A DNA stretch of 64,000 nucleotides from NCBI GenBank assembly GCA_016710015.1, contig JADJLR010000008.1:1-64000 (forward strand), given 5' to 3'. Below, piece by piece: positions 17,002-25,636 of this stretch. Within the stretch, counting starts at the first letter, position 1, and each line of letters begins with the position of its first letter. Made by a program: the position numbers and the translations under genes. Below the pieces are notes generated by a model. It searched no databases, had not been told where the DNA came from, and saw only the letters and a list, made by a program, of their open reading frames with translations. This DNA comes from Flavobacteriales bacterium (lineage in GTDB: Bacteria; Bacteroidota; Bacteroidia; Flavobacteriales_F; PHOS-HE28).

Positions 17002-18132
17002 TTACTGTTTGAAGAAGCCCTTCACCGTGTCGGTGATGTGCGTGAGTTGTTCGTTATCCAGTTCTGTGCTCATGGGTAAAGAGAGCACTTCGTGCGTGAG
17101 TTGTTCCGTTACCGGGAGGGAACCTTCCGGAAAGCGGGTGGACTTGTACGCAGCCTGCATGTGACAGGATACAGGGTAGTAGATCATCGCAGGAATACCG
17201 TGCGCTTCCAGGTGCTGCTTTAGACTGTCCCGATGCCCCCCAGTAACACGCATGGTGTATTGGTGAAAGACGTGGTCACTGTTACTGCTTCGGGCCGGTG
17301 TGGAGATGTGCGCCAGATCCGCAAAGGCCTTGTCGTACGTGCTTGCCACTGCATTCCGCGCCGCACTGTATGCATCCAACTTCCGCAGTTTGATCCGTAG
17401 GATGGCAGCCTGCATGGCATCCAAGCGGCTGTTCACCCCAACCACTTCATGGTAGTAGCGCACATCGCTGCCGTGGTTGCACACTTTGCGGATCCGTTTG
17501 GCCAGATCGTCATCATTGGTGAAAATGGCACCGCCGTCCCCATAGCAACCTAGATTCTTACTGGGGAAGAAACTGGTGGTACCGATGTGGCCGATCGTCC
17601 CGCTTTTCTTTTTGGTGCCATCGCTGAAGGTGTAGTCGCTGCCGATGGCTTGGCAGTTGTCCTCGATCACGAACAGATCGTGCTCCTTGGCGATGGCCAT
17701 GATGGGATCCATGTCCGCCGTTTGACCGAACAGGTGTACTGGGACGATGGCCTTCGTCTTTGGGGTGATCTTGCGCATGATGTCGGCCGGATCGATGTTG
17801 AATGTACCGGGCAACACATCGGCGAAAACGGGTTCGATCCCCAACAGTGCTACGACCTCTACGGTGGCCACGAAGGTGAACGAAGGGGTGATCACCTCAT
17901 CACCGGGCTTCAATCCCAAGGCCATCATGGCGATCTGGAGCGCATCGGTGCCATTTGCACAGGCAATGACCTCTTCTGCTTTCAGGTAGGCCGCCAATTC
18001 CTTCTCGAACTCCTTCACTTCCGGTCCATTGATGAAGGCCGCGCTGTCGATGACCCGCTGCAAGGCCGCATCCACCTCGGACTTGATCTTCTGGTATTGG
18101 CCGACGAGGTCGACCATTTGAATGGGTTTCAT
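17002..18132 (-). CDS. DegT/DnrJ/EryC1/StrS aminotransferase, WbpE-like
   Basis: A 376-residue PLP-dependent sugar aminotransferase. Starts MKPIQMVDLVGQYQKIKSEV with ANGTDALQIAMMAL, PVHLFGQTADM, IEDNCQAIGS and the PLP lysine K192 in FFPSKNLGCYGDGG. In the Wbp route this family transfers an amino group to C3 of the WbpB keto product. The neighbouring WbpB- and WbpD-like genes support that role, but a 4-keto sugar made by RmlB is an alternative substrate. TATCTTCG precedes it by 29 nt, and it heads the degT-ugd-uxs-SBP transcript, divergent from the outer-membrane barrel gene. Confidence 0.9.
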   Translation of the reverse strand: MKPIQMVDLVGQYQKIKSEVDAALQRVIDSAAFINGPEVKEFEKELAAYLKAEEVIACANGTDALQIAMMALGLKPGDEVITPSFTFVATVEVVALLGIEPVFADVLPGTFNIDPADIMRKITPKTKAIVPVHLFGQTADMDPIMAIAKEHDLFVIEDNCQAIGSDYTFSDGTKKKSGTIGHIGTTSFFPSKNLGCYGDGGAIFTNDDDLAKRIRKVCNHGSDVRYYHEVVGVNSRLDAMQAAILRIKLRKLDAYSAARNAVASTYDKAFADLAHISTPARSSNSDHVFHQYTMRVTGGHRDSLKQHLEAHGIPAMIYYPVSCHMQAAYKSTRFPEGSLPVTEQLTHEVLSLPMSTELDNEQLTHITDTVKGFFKQ

Positions 18133-18161
18133 GCGCCTTGTTCCCATTGAAAACGGGAGCG

Positions 18162-18169
18162 CGAAGATA
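18162..18169 (-). promoter_or_regulatory. -7 promoter element for the aminotransferase-ugd operon
   Basis: Minus strand reads TATCTTCG, 29 nt before ATG 18132. Confidence 0.4.
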
Positions 18170-18223
18170 ATGCCGCACATCGGCTTGCGGGGCCGCACCT
18201 CCAAAGCGCCTTCTGCGCAGCGC

Positions 18224-18231
18224 TACCTTCG
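18224..18231 (+). promoter_or_regulatory. -7 promoter element, leaderless configuration
   Basis: TACCTTCG ends 5 nt before ATG 18237, so transcription would begin at or next to the start codon. Confidence 0.4.
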
Positions 18232-18236
18232 CAGCC

Positions 18237-18992
18237 ATGGCTCTCGCTCGGACCCTGCTCACCTTGATCAGTACGGCAACGTTGCTCACGGTATCCGCCC
18301 AGACCATTGGCGATACCACCATTGCCTTGGTGGTGGTGCAAGCGAATTATGCCCAACAATTCCCCGGTGGCGACCTTGTGGATCGATTCGGGACCAACAG
18401 CAATATCGGCTTGGGTGCTTTCCGCAAATTCAGCAACAATTACACCTTGGGTGGTGAAGGGAGCTTCATGTTCGGCAACAAGGTGGTGGAGCCGGGCATC
18501 TTGCGCAACGTGATCAACAGTGCCGGGCAGATCGTGGACAACACGGGGGAGCAGGCCGATGTCTTTCTCTATGAACGGGGCTGGTCAGCGTTCGCGACCG
18601 TGGGCCGCATATTCCCGCTCTTCGGTCCGAACCCGAATTCCGGTCTTCACCTGAAACTTGGTGGTGGTTACCTACGGCACAAGGTGCGTGTGCAAACGCA
18701 GAAGAATGTGGTTCCGCAGTTGGAGGATGAATATCTGGAAGGGTACGATCGGCTTTCCGCAGGGCCTGCCGCACTGGCCTACCTCGGCTATCAGCACCTC
18801 AGCAACAAGGGGCGCGTCAACTTCCATATCGGACTGGAGTTCATGGCAGGCTTCACCCAGGCGCTGCGGGCTTACAATTTCGATACCGAGCAATACAATA
18901 CACCGAACCGCTTGGACCTACTCAGTGGGGTCCGTGCGGGGTGGAGCCTTCCGATCTACAAGAAGTTGGACACCGGTTTCCACTACTACTGA
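18237..18992 (+). CDS. Outer-membrane beta-barrel-like secreted protein
   Basis: A 251-residue protein with a signal peptide (MALARTLLTLISTATLLTVS followed by AQT). The mature part alternates aromatic/hydrophobic and polar residues in strand-sized blocks with many glycines (NIGLGAFRKFSNNYTLGGEG, GLHLKLGGGYLRHKV, AALAYLGYQHLS, VNFHIGLEFMAGF) and ends in GFHYY, an aromatic terminus typical of outer-membrane barrels. No named family recognised. Its stop overlaps the ATG of waaA (TGATG), so an envelope role linked with LPS is a reasonable inference. Confidence 0.7.
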   Translation: MALARTLLTLISTATLLTVSAQTIGDTTIALVVVQANYAQQFPGGDLVDRFGTNSNIGLGAFRKFSNNYTLGGEGSFMFGNKVVEPGILRNVINSAGQIVDNTGEQADVFLYERGWSAFATVGRIFPLFGPNPNSGLHLKLGGGYLRHKVRVQTQKNVVPQLEDEYLEGYDRLSAGPAALAYLGYQHLSNKGRVNFHIGLEFMAGFTQALRAYNFDTEQYNTPNRLDLLSGVRAGWSLPIYKKLDTGFHYY

Positions 18993-20284
18993 TGGCCTTC
19001 CTCATTCGATCGGGCACCGCGTTGTACCATGCCGGGATCAAGCTGGCCGCACCATTCATGCCCAAGGCCAAGCGTTGGGTGGATGGGCGCAAGGGACTTT
19101 GGGGTCGGTTGGAAGTGAAAGCCAGTGCATTGCAAGGTTGCCTTTGGATCCATTGCGCCAGCGTCGGTGAATTCGAGCAGGCACGGCCCATTCTGGAAAG
19201 CGTTCAGCGCGAGCGAACGGGACTTCCGGTGCTGGTCACGTTCTTCAGTCCGAGCGGATATGAAGCTCGTATGGATTTCCCTGGGCTGACCCATGTGGAG
19301 TACCTGCCACCTGATACGGCCGTGAATGCGCAACGCTTGGTGGCGCTGATCCGACCGAAGGCCGCGATCTTCATCAAGTACGAATTCTGGTTCCATCATT
19401 TGTCCGCTTTGAAGAAGGCCCATGTTCCCACCTTCCTCGTCAGCGCCATCTTCCGGCCTTCGCAACCCTTCTTTCGTTGGTTCGGTGGTGGACACCGGGC
19501 CTTGTTACGTTGCTACACCCACCTCTTCGTGCAGGACGATCGCTCGCGGAAGTTGCTCGCCAGCATCGGCATCGGGCAGGTGAGTGTGAGTGGGGATACC
19601 CGCTTCGATCGGGTGAAGGCGGTGGTGGATACCAACAGTTCGTTGCCTATCGTGGCAGCATTCCAGACGGCCGCCTCCTACCCGGTCCTCGTTGCCGGTA
19701 GCACGTGGCCTGCGGACGATGTGTGCATTGCGAAGGCTTTGCGAACATTCGGACGGCCCATTCGGACATTGATCGCGCCGCATGAGGAGGATGTTGCGCA
19801 ACGCGATGCGATCTCCAAGAACATGCCTGCTCCCGTTACCTTATGGTCCAAGGTGGAACAGGCGCTCGCTGCTTCCCAACCGCCAAGCACCGAACCGGGT
19901 GTGCCCCCGGAAGAAGACCTTCTGAGTGCCATGACCATGGTGATGGATCGCATGGGCTTTCTCTCTAGGGTGTACAAGTATGCCGACATAACATACGTGG
20001 GCGGTGGCTTCGGCCCAGGGATCCACAACACCTTGGAAGCCGCCGCTTGGGGCAAACCGGTGATCTTCGGACCAAACCACCAGCGCTTTGCCGAAGCACT
20101 GGGCTTGATCGAAGTAGGTGCCGGATTCCCAGTGCGCAATGCAGATGAATTCGGCGCTGTTCTACACCGTTTGCTCCACGACCAAGTGGCGTTGGACGCT
20201 GCTTCGATGGCTGCCTTCAACTACGTGGCACAACGCACCGGTGCCACCGAGAAGGTGATGCAGGGCATTCGAGGTTCGTTGTGA
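18992..20284 (+). CDS. waaA: 3-deoxy-D-manno-octulosonic acid transferase
   Basis: A membrane-anchored GT30 enzyme adding Kdo to lipid A. 430 residues: the N-terminal anchor MAFLIRSGTALYHAGIKLAA, then WIHCASVGEFEQARPI with the catalytic Glu near residue 61, LVTFFSPSGYE, IFIKYEFWFHHL, VSGDTRFDRV and the donor-site YVGGGFGPGIHNTLEAAAWG with PVIFGP. I set the start at ATG 18992, overlapping the previous stop by one base; the upstream extension lies inside the barrel gene. It converges with the gene at 20288 with a 3-nt gap. hldD at the left of the window acts in the same LPS core. Confidence 0.93.
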   Translation: MAFLIRSGTALYHAGIKLAAPFMPKAKRWVDGRKGLWGRLEVKASALQGCLWIHCASVGEFEQARPILESVQRERTGLPVLVTFFSPSGYEARMDFPGLTHVEYLPPDTAVNAQRLVALIRPKAAIFIKYEFWFHHLSALKKAHVPTFLVSAIFRPSQPFFRWFGGGHRALLRCYTHLFVQDDRSRKLLASIGIGQVSVSGDTRFDRVKAVVDTNSSLPIVAAFQTAASYPVLVAGSTWPADDVCIAKALRTFGRPIRTLIAPHEEDVAQRDAISKNMPAPVTLWSKVEQALAASQPPSTEPGVPPEEDLLSAMTMVMDRMGFLSRVYKYADITYVGGGFGPGIHNTLEAAAWGKPVIFGPNHQRFAEALGLIEVGAGFPVRNADEFGAVLHRLLHDQVALDAASMAAFNYVAQRTGATEKVMQGIRGSL

Positions 20285-20287
20285 AGA

Positions 20288-21913
20288 TCACTTCGAATCC
20301 GTGGAGAACTCGATCCGAACAGGCAGGAAACGACCGCTCACGAGCTTCTCCGTCCCCAACGCGATATACTCGGAATCGCCCGTGCGCACCAAGTTCCACC
20401 CGCTGATGAAGTCCACATCACGGCCTGACTTCAACACCGGCTTGATCTTGTACTCGCCTTTCTCATCGAAGGAAACGTAGGCCGAGTATGGATCCTTCAT
20501 GTGGTTGGGTGTGATCTTCTCCCCGGCCTTCCGGCGCTCGGCCATCTCTTCGCTATCCAGCACGAAGAGGAATACCGAATCGTCGTATTCGGCAGCGAAC
20601 ACCCGCCCAAGGATGGGTGAGCTGCTCACCAACCAGCGGCGAAAGGTGCTGCTCCACAGTTCCGCTCCAGATGCCTTCATGTTGCGCACTTGGATCGGAC
20701 CGTGCGCGTACCGCGTCACCGAACGCTTGGCGCTCATATCGTAGTACTCGTACGAATAGAACAACTCATTCACCAGAAAGAACCCACCGTCCTTCTTGGG
20801 AAGCAGGTCGATGAGGTCTGTACCGGCCGCCATGCGCTTCTTGTCCTTCTCCACGAATTTGGCTCCGGGCTCTTCTTCCGGCTCTCCCTCAGCATCCAAC
20901 CCGCCCTCCTCGTGAAAGGGCAACATCATGGGCTCGGTGAACGCCATGGTCGAATCGAAGATGGTGATGAAGTTTCCCAGCGTGCTCAGTTTCTTGTCCG
21001 AAGCCTTGGCATAGACACCCGCAAAAGCGATGCGGTCATCCGCCAACCCTTGTAGGATGGCGCTGCTCGGGAATACATCGCGTCCCAGATCCACATTCGC
21101 CTCTACCGCGCCTTCGGCGGAAATGCGCACCAACTTGATCTCGAAATTCACCTCGTCTTCCACGACCTCCTTGTTGCTGAACTTGTTCTTCAGCACCATG
21201 TATGCGTTCCCATTGTCGTCCATGGCCACATCCAGGATGCTGGAGCGATCCGCTTTCTCCGCCACCGGCACCACGTGTTGCCACAGGACCTCCATGTCCT
21301 TGCCGACCATGGCGAACAGGTAAAAGGCCTGTCCGGATCCGCCGCGGATCTCCGGACTGCGGATGAGCATGTGCGAGGAATCACGCGACACATCCACCAT
21401 GAAGGGGGCCCGGATGGCTTCTCCTGCGCTCACCACCAATGGTCGCTTCGTCTTCACATCCACAGGCCACGATACCAGGCGCTCGTATGGCGGAGGTAAG
21501 CGTGTAAGGTTGCGTTCCAGTACTTGGAAATAGATCGTGGTATGCTCTCCTTCCGAACGGGCGATCATCAATGGTCTTCCATCGAAGTAGACCATGTCCT
21601 CCAACAACAACTTGGTGCCGTTGGTCAGTTTGGTGACCGGTTCTTGCCCACGGATGTACGTGAGTTTTTCGCGGTCGTAGAGATCGAGCTGGCCTTTCAG
21701 CGATCCGAAGGCCCGCACATCGAATTCGCCATTCCGGAACATCATGATGGCGTTCGGGCTGCTGCGCACGATGCTGTATGGCCGCAAGCGTGCATCGGCC
21801 TCACGATCGCTGCTGATCTTCACACGGACACGCGTCTGGTCCGATTGAGCTTGGGAGAGGGTCAGTGTCGCAAGCGAAACGCAGGCAATGACGAGGCGAA
21901 TTGGAAGGCACAT
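20288..21913 (-). CDS. Secreted hypothetical protein
   Basis: About 541 residues starting MCLPIRLVIACVSLATLTLS-QAQ, a signal peptide. The mature region has recurrent beta-type segments that end in residues such as YLFAMVGKDMEVLWQHVV, DVAMDDNGNAYMVLKNKFSN, ILQGLADDRIAFAGVYAK, GTDLIDLLPKKDGGFFLVNE and TGDSEYIALGTEKL, reminiscent of a beta-propeller that reports values, plus an acidic stretch EGGLDAEGEPEEEPGAKF. I recognise no named family. An ATG before the signal peptide was chosen over 54 upstream codons that lack coding character. It stands 90 nt after mazG on the same strand. Confidence 0.7.
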   Translation of the reverse strand: MCLPIRLVIACVSLATLTLSQAQSDQTRVRVKISSDREADARLRPYSIVRSSPNAIMMFRNGEFDVRAFGSLKGQLDLYDREKLTYIRGQEPVTKLTNGTKLLLEDMVYFDGRPLMIARSEGEHTTIYFQVLERNLTRLPPPYERLVSWPVDVKTKRPLVVSAGEAIRAPFMVDVSRDSSHMLIRSPEIRGGSGQAFYLFAMVGKDMEVLWQHVVPVAEKADRSSILDVAMDDNGNAYMVLKNKFSNKEVVEDEVNFEIKLVRISAEGAVEANVDLGRDVFPSSAILQGLADDRIAFAGVYAKASDKKLSTLGNFITIFDSTMAFTEPMMLPFHEEGGLDAEGEPEEEPGAKFVEKDKKRMAAGTDLIDLLPKKDGGFFLVNELFYSYEYYDMSAKRSVTRYAHGPIQVRNMKASGAELWSSTFRRWLVSSSPILGRVFAAEYDDSVFLFVLDSEEMAERRKAGEKITPNHMKDPYSAYVSFDEKGEYKIKPVLKSGRDVDFISGWNLVRTGDSEYIALGTEKLVSGRFLPVRIEFSTDSK

Positions 21914-22002
21914 GGGGCGGGGTAAGAGGGGTCGCAAAATAGGTGTCGGGATCCGAATGACAAGCCCCGTGCCACGGTACATCGCAAAGAGCTCAGGTCG
22001 GA

Positions 22003-22338
22003 TCAGCCCAACTTGGGATTGGACCGGTGGCGACCCTCGTCTCGTTGGGTCCGCTTCTGCATGGCCGCGTGCCACGCACTTTCCAGGTCGGTACCGGTCT
22101 GGTTGGCAAGACAGAGCACCACGAAGAGCACATCGGCAAGCTCTTCGCCCAGGTCCTTGGTCCGGTCGCTCTCCTTCTCACTCTGCTCCCCATACCGCCG
22201 GGCCATGATGCGCGCCACCTCGCCCACCTCCTCGGTAAGCATGGCCAGATTGGTGAGTGGATCGAAATAACGCACTCCGGTCGTCTGGATCCATTGGTCC
22301 ACTTCCGTCCTTAACGCTTCTATGGGTCCGTCGCTCAT
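22003..22338 (-). CDS. MazG-like nucleotide pyrophosphohydrolase
   Basis: A 111-residue all-alpha NTP pyrophosphatase that removes pyrophosphate from (often non-canonical) nucleoside triphosphates. The metal-binding motif is EEVGEVARIMARRYGE followed by LGEELADVLFVVLCLANQTG, the EExxE...ExxD pattern of MazG folds. It starts 4 nt inside the dtd end (ATGA overlap at 22335-22338), so it is coupled to the D-aminoacyl-tRNA deacylase. It is a single-domain form, shorter than E. coli MazG. Confidence 0.88.
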   Translation of the reverse strand: MSDGPIEALRTEVDQWIQTTGVRYFDPLTNLAMLTEEVGEVARIMARRYGEQSEKESDRTKDLGEELADVLFVVLCLANQTGTDLESAWHAAMQKRTQRDEGRHRSNPKLG

Positions 22339-22787
22339 TCGCGTAGTTTGCTGTCGATCACGATCGTGACCGGTCCATCGTTGACCAAGTGAACTTGCAT
22401 GTCGGCACCGAATTCCCCTGTGCGGACAGTGCGCCCCAGTAATTCCGTGAGCCGTTGTTTAGCCCGTAGGTAAAGGGGCATCGCTTCTTCTGGCCGCGCG
22501 GCGCGTATGTAACTGGGCCGGTTGCCCTTCGCGGTGCTCGCTTGCAAGGTGAACTGCGAGATCACCAGCAACTCGCCATGCGCTTCAATGATGTCGAGGT
22601 TCATCACCCGATCCATATCGGGGAAGATGCGCATGCGCACGATCTTGCAACAGAGCCACTCGAGGTCCGCTTCCGTATCGCCTACCTCGATGCCGAGCAG
22701 TACGAGCAAGCCCGCACCTATGGAAGCATACCGCTCCCTGTGGATATCCACTGCAGCTTCCCGGACCCGTTGCACCACCGCCCTCAT
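22335..22787 (-). CDS. dtd: D-aminoacyl-tRNA deacylase
   Basis: Hydrolyses D-aminoacyl-tRNAs (and Gly-tRNA-Ala), a chiral proofreading role. 150 residues: MRAVVQRVREAAVDI, then GAGLLVLLGIEVGDTEAD, LLVISQFTLQAST (SQxT active-site motif), KGNRPSYIRAARPEEA and the Gly-cis-Pro motif in NDGPVTIVID. ATG 22787 is the family start; the longer frame overlaps the phosphatase gene. It sits 1 nt after that gene and overlaps mazG, part of the rsgA-phosphatase-dtd-mazG run. Confidence 0.94.
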   Translation of the reverse strand: MRAVVQRVREAAVDIHRERYASIGAGLLVLLGIEVGDTEADLEWLCCKIVRMRIFPDMDRVMNLDIIEAHGELLVISQFTLQASTAKGNRPSYIRAARPEEAMPLYLRAKQRLTELLGRTVRTGEFGADMQVHLVNDGPVTIVIDSKLRE

Positions 22788-22788
22788 C

Positions 22789-23628
22789 CTACTTGCCGTT
22801 CCGTTGGAACCATTCCTCCGTTCGCCGAAGCCTCTCCGCATCGCTCTCTTTGCCTTGAATGGCATCGCGGTATGTGCCATACATCGGATTGGGCAGTAGA
22901 ATGAAATAGTTACTCAAGCTATCGGCCATGGCATCCACCACTCCCTTGCCGTAGTTCGCGGCGCGATCCTTGAAACGCTCATCGAAATCGCGGAGCTGAT
23001 CGCCGACCATTAGCACGATGCGGTGCGTGGCCGACACGTTGGCGCGACGTTCGGTCTTGTCGCTCGCACCGTCCATCAACAATAGGTGTGCTTCGTCGGC
23101 AAAAGGGAATCCGAGGTCGTTGAGGTTCTTCAAGGTGCTTGCCCGTTCGCGGATATCGCGGTTGGTGATGTAGAAGACCTCGCAGCCAAGGCTCTTCGTG
23201 TGCAATAAGAAATCCAGTGCGCCCGGCGATGCGGCTGCCGATGCCTTGTCCGTCCACACCTTCCAGTCCGCTTGATCAAAGGTGCGGGCGTTGCGTATGG
23301 CACCGACTTGATACGGGCTATTGTCCAGAACGGTCTCGTCGATATCCACCACCACCGCAGCGGGCTTCGCACTTTCCGTGGCCAAGTTCTTCGCCAGTTT
23401 CTCCTTGGCATGCGCGTAGGCTTGTTGGTAGATCCAATAGACCTCGGCCGAGGTGCTTTGCCAAAGCACAGCATCCACTCCCATCTGGGACAGTTCGGCC
23501 TCCGGGTCCGGGATCACGGAAGGCGCGTAGGCCACAGGAGGTGCTACCACAACGGCTTTCGGCGGATTGCACGCTAAAAGTCCAATAACGAAGAACGGGA
23601 GAAGCGAACGGTTCATCATGGCATTCAT
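22789..23628 (-). CDS. Class C acid phosphatase, lipoprotein e(P4) family
   Basis: A HAD-superfamily 5'-nucleotidase anchored in the envelope. 279 residues with lipoprotein signal MNAMMNRSLLPFFVIGLLAC (Cys20). The catalytic motif VVVDIDETVLDNSPY contains Asp95 and Asp97 (DDDD-type class C), followed by FYITNRDIRERASTLKNLND and LMVGDQLRDFDERF (motif IV acids). Homologues dephosphorylate nucleotides such as NMN at the outer membrane. ATG 23628 overlaps the rsgA stop by 4 nt. Confidence 0.92.
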   Translation of the reverse strand: MNAMMNRSLLPFFVIGLLACNPPKAVVVAPPVAYAPSVIPDPEAELSQMGVDAVLWQSTSAEVYWIYQQAYAHAKEKLAKNLATESAKPAAVVVDIDETVLDNSPYQVGAIRNARTFDQADWKVWTDKASAAASPGALDFLLHTKSLGCEVFYITNRDIRERASTLKNLNDLGFPFADEAHLLLMDGASDKTERRANVSATHRIVLMVGDQLRDFDERFKDRAANYGKGVVDAMADSLSNYFILLPNPMYGTYRDAIQGKESDAERLRRTEEWFQRNGK

Positions 23629-24587
23629 CGGTCCAGGCGATAGGGACCGTCTTCGTCCACGCCCTTCAACATGTCAAGGTAACTGTTGTATCGACTCGCA
23701 GCGATCTCGCCTTCTTCCACACCCTTCAACACGGCACAACCCGGTTCATCCTTGTGCAGGCAATCGTTGAATCGGCAATCCCCTTTGCGCGCGAACATCT
23801 CGGGAAACTGATCGCCGATCTCCTCGACCCGCATATCCACCAAGCCGAACCCTTTGATCCCGGGGGTATCGATGATGAAGGTCGGTTTCTCGTGGTCGCC
23901 GTTGAGCTTCAGTTCATACATCTCCGCGTTCGTGGTGGTGTGCTGGCCCTTCTCACTGCTTTCACTGATCTCCTCCGTCCAAAGTTCAAGATCCGGATCG
24001 ATGGCATTGATCAAGGTGCTCTTCCCTACCCCGCTATGCCCCGCCACCAGCGTGACCTTGCCAGCCAACAGCGCGATCACCTCTTGCACACCTTTGCCCT
24101 TGAGCGCCGCCGTCATCAGTACGCGGTAACCTGCCTCCTGGTACGTATCCACCAGGTCCAACAACTCCTCCTGTTCCTCCTCGTCCAGATCGTCGATCTT
24201 GTTCACCACGATCACGGCGGGCACTTGGTATGCTTCCGCCGTGACCAGCATGCGATCGATGAAGCCGAAGGAAGTTCGCGGCCGTGCGACGGTGACCATC
24301 AAGAGCATCTGATCCAGGTTGGCGGCGAGAACGTGCTTGTGGTGCGAGAGATTCACGCTTCGACGGACGACGTAGTTGGTGCGATCCTGTAACTCCAGGA
24401 TCGCCCCGATGTGATCGTCGTCCACCTGCGGTTCATATTCCACGCGATCACCAACGGCCACCGGGTTGGTGCTCTTCCAACCCTTGATGCGCAGGCTTCC
24501 CTTCGCCACACAAACGTGGTGCTCGCCGCCCTCTCCGCGAACGAGGTAACGGCTTCCGGTGGAACGAAGGATGAGTCCGATAGGCAT
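23625..24587 (-). CDS. rsgA: Ribosome small subunit-dependent GTPase A
   Basis: A circularly permuted GTPase that checks 30S subunit maturation. 320 residues: N-terminal OB fold (RSTGSRYLVRGEGGEHHVCV), G4 motif NKID at 129-132, then the P-loop GHSGVGKST at 183-191 and G3 DTPGIKGF, followed by the zinc knuckle CRFNDCLHKDEPGC. The start is ATG 24587 (MPIGLILRSTGS); the longer reading enters the divergent promoter region. It heads the minus-strand run and is divergent from gldA. Confidence 0.95.
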   Translation of the reverse strand: MPIGLILRSTGSRYLVRGEGGEHHVCVAKGSLRIKGWKSTNPVAVGDRVEYEPQVDDDHIGAILELQDRTNYVVRRSVNLSHHKHVLAANLDQMLLMVTVARPRTSFGFIDRMLVTAEAYQVPAVIVVNKIDDLDEEEQEELLDLVDTYQEAGYRVLMTAALKGKGVQEVIALLAGKVTLVAGHSGVGKSTLINAIDPDLELWTEEISESSEKGQHTTTNAEMYELKLNGDHEKPTFIIDTPGIKGFGLVDMRVEEIGDQFPEMFARKGDCRFNDCLHKDEPGCAVLKGVEEGEIAASRYNSYLDMLKGVDEDGPYRLDR

Positions 24588-24622
24588 CTGGCGATCACTT
24601 GTTGAGGGCCGCTGACGGTGTA

Positions 24623-24681
24623 CAAAGATGCGCCGGTTCTCGTTGCACCCTCGTGCGGGCATACGCCACACGCTACTTTCG
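24623..24681. promoter_or_regulatory. Divergent promoters of rsgA and gldA
   Basis: Minus strand CATCTTTG (24623-24630) lies 35 nt from rsgA; plus strand TACTTTCG (24674-24681) lies 37 nt before gldA ATG 24719. Both resemble the TAnnTTyG -7 element. Confidence 0.35.
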
Positions 24682-24718
24682 CACCATCCGCGCAACATGG
24701 AAAGTGCGGATCCCAAGC

Positions 24719-25633
24719 ATGTCGATCTCCGTTCGCCACATCACCAAGAACTACGGCAGCCAGAAAGCGTTGGACGACATCTCTTTTGAAGTGGGCGCTG
24801 GTGAAGTGGTCGGTTTCCTCGGTCCGAATGGCGCTGGCAAGAGCACGTTGATGAAGATCCTCACGTGCTTCCTTCCACCCACCAGCGGAAGCGCCAGCGT
24901 TGCTGGATCCGACATCTACTCGCAAAGCCTGAAGGTTCGCCGTAACGTGGGTTACCTGCCCGAGCACAACCCTTTGTACTTGGACCTGTACGTGAAGGAA
25001 TACCTCGAACTGGTCAGTGGCCTTCACGGTTTGAAGGACCGAAGCGCGCGCGTGAAGCGTATGATCGAGCAAGTGGGCTTGGGGCCGGAGCAGCACAAGC
25101 TGATCGGTGCCTTGAGCAAGGGCTACCGCCAGCGCGTAGGGCTGGCGCAGGCCATGATCCACGACCCGCAGGTGCTGATCCTGGATGAACCCACGAGCGG
25201 CTTGGACCCGAATCAATTGGTGGAGGTACGCGCATTGATCAAACGCATCGGCGAAGAGAAGACGATACTGCTGAGCACCCACATCATGCAGGAAGTGGAA
25301 GCGATCTGCGACCGGGTGATCATCATCGACAAAGGCCGGTTGGTGGCGGACGATAAGGCCAAAGTGTTGCGCAGCGGCAAGTTGCAGCGCGAAGCACTGG
25401 AAATTGAATTCGGCCAAGACGTGCGCGCCGATCTGTTGTTGAACATTCCAGGTGTCTTGTTGGCCGAGAACAAGCAAGGCGACCAATGGATCTTGGCACA
25501 CGATGCTTCCGTGGACATACGGCCCGCCGTGTTCCAGTTCGCGGTGGACCATCAACTCCAGGTCCTCGGCATGCAGAAGAGCGAACGGGCCTTGGAAGAT
25601 GTCTTCAAGGAATTGACCCGACCGAAGTCCTGA
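24719..25633 (+). CDS. gldA: Gliding motility-associated ABC transporter ATP-binding subunit
   Basis: A 304-residue ABC ATPase very close to GldA of Flavobacteria, which with GldF and GldG forms a transporter required for gliding in some species. It starts MSISVRHITKNYGSQKALDD. Walker A GPNGAGKS (35-42), the GldA-typical YLPEHNPLYLDLYVKEYL, signature LSKGYRQRV (132-140), Walker B ILDEPTSGLDPNQL (from 154), switch His in STHIMQEVEAIC. A C-terminal region of about 80 residues ends LEDVFKELT as in the subfamily. gldF and gldG are not adjacent here. Confidence 0.9.
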   Translation: MSISVRHITKNYGSQKALDDISFEVGAGEVVGFLGPNGAGKSTLMKILTCFLPPTSGSASVAGSDIYSQSLKVRRNVGYLPEHNPLYLDLYVKEYLELVSGLHGLKDRSARVKRMIEQVGLGPEQHKLIGALSKGYRQRVGLAQAMIHDPQVLILDEPTSGLDPNQLVEVRALIKRIGEEKTILLSTHIMQEVEAICDRVIIIDKGRLVADDKAKVLRSGKLQREALEIEFGQDVRADLLLNIPGVLLAENKQGDQWILAHDASVDIRPAVFQFAVDHQLQVLGMQKSERALEDVFKELTRPKS

Positions 25634-25636
25634 TCG

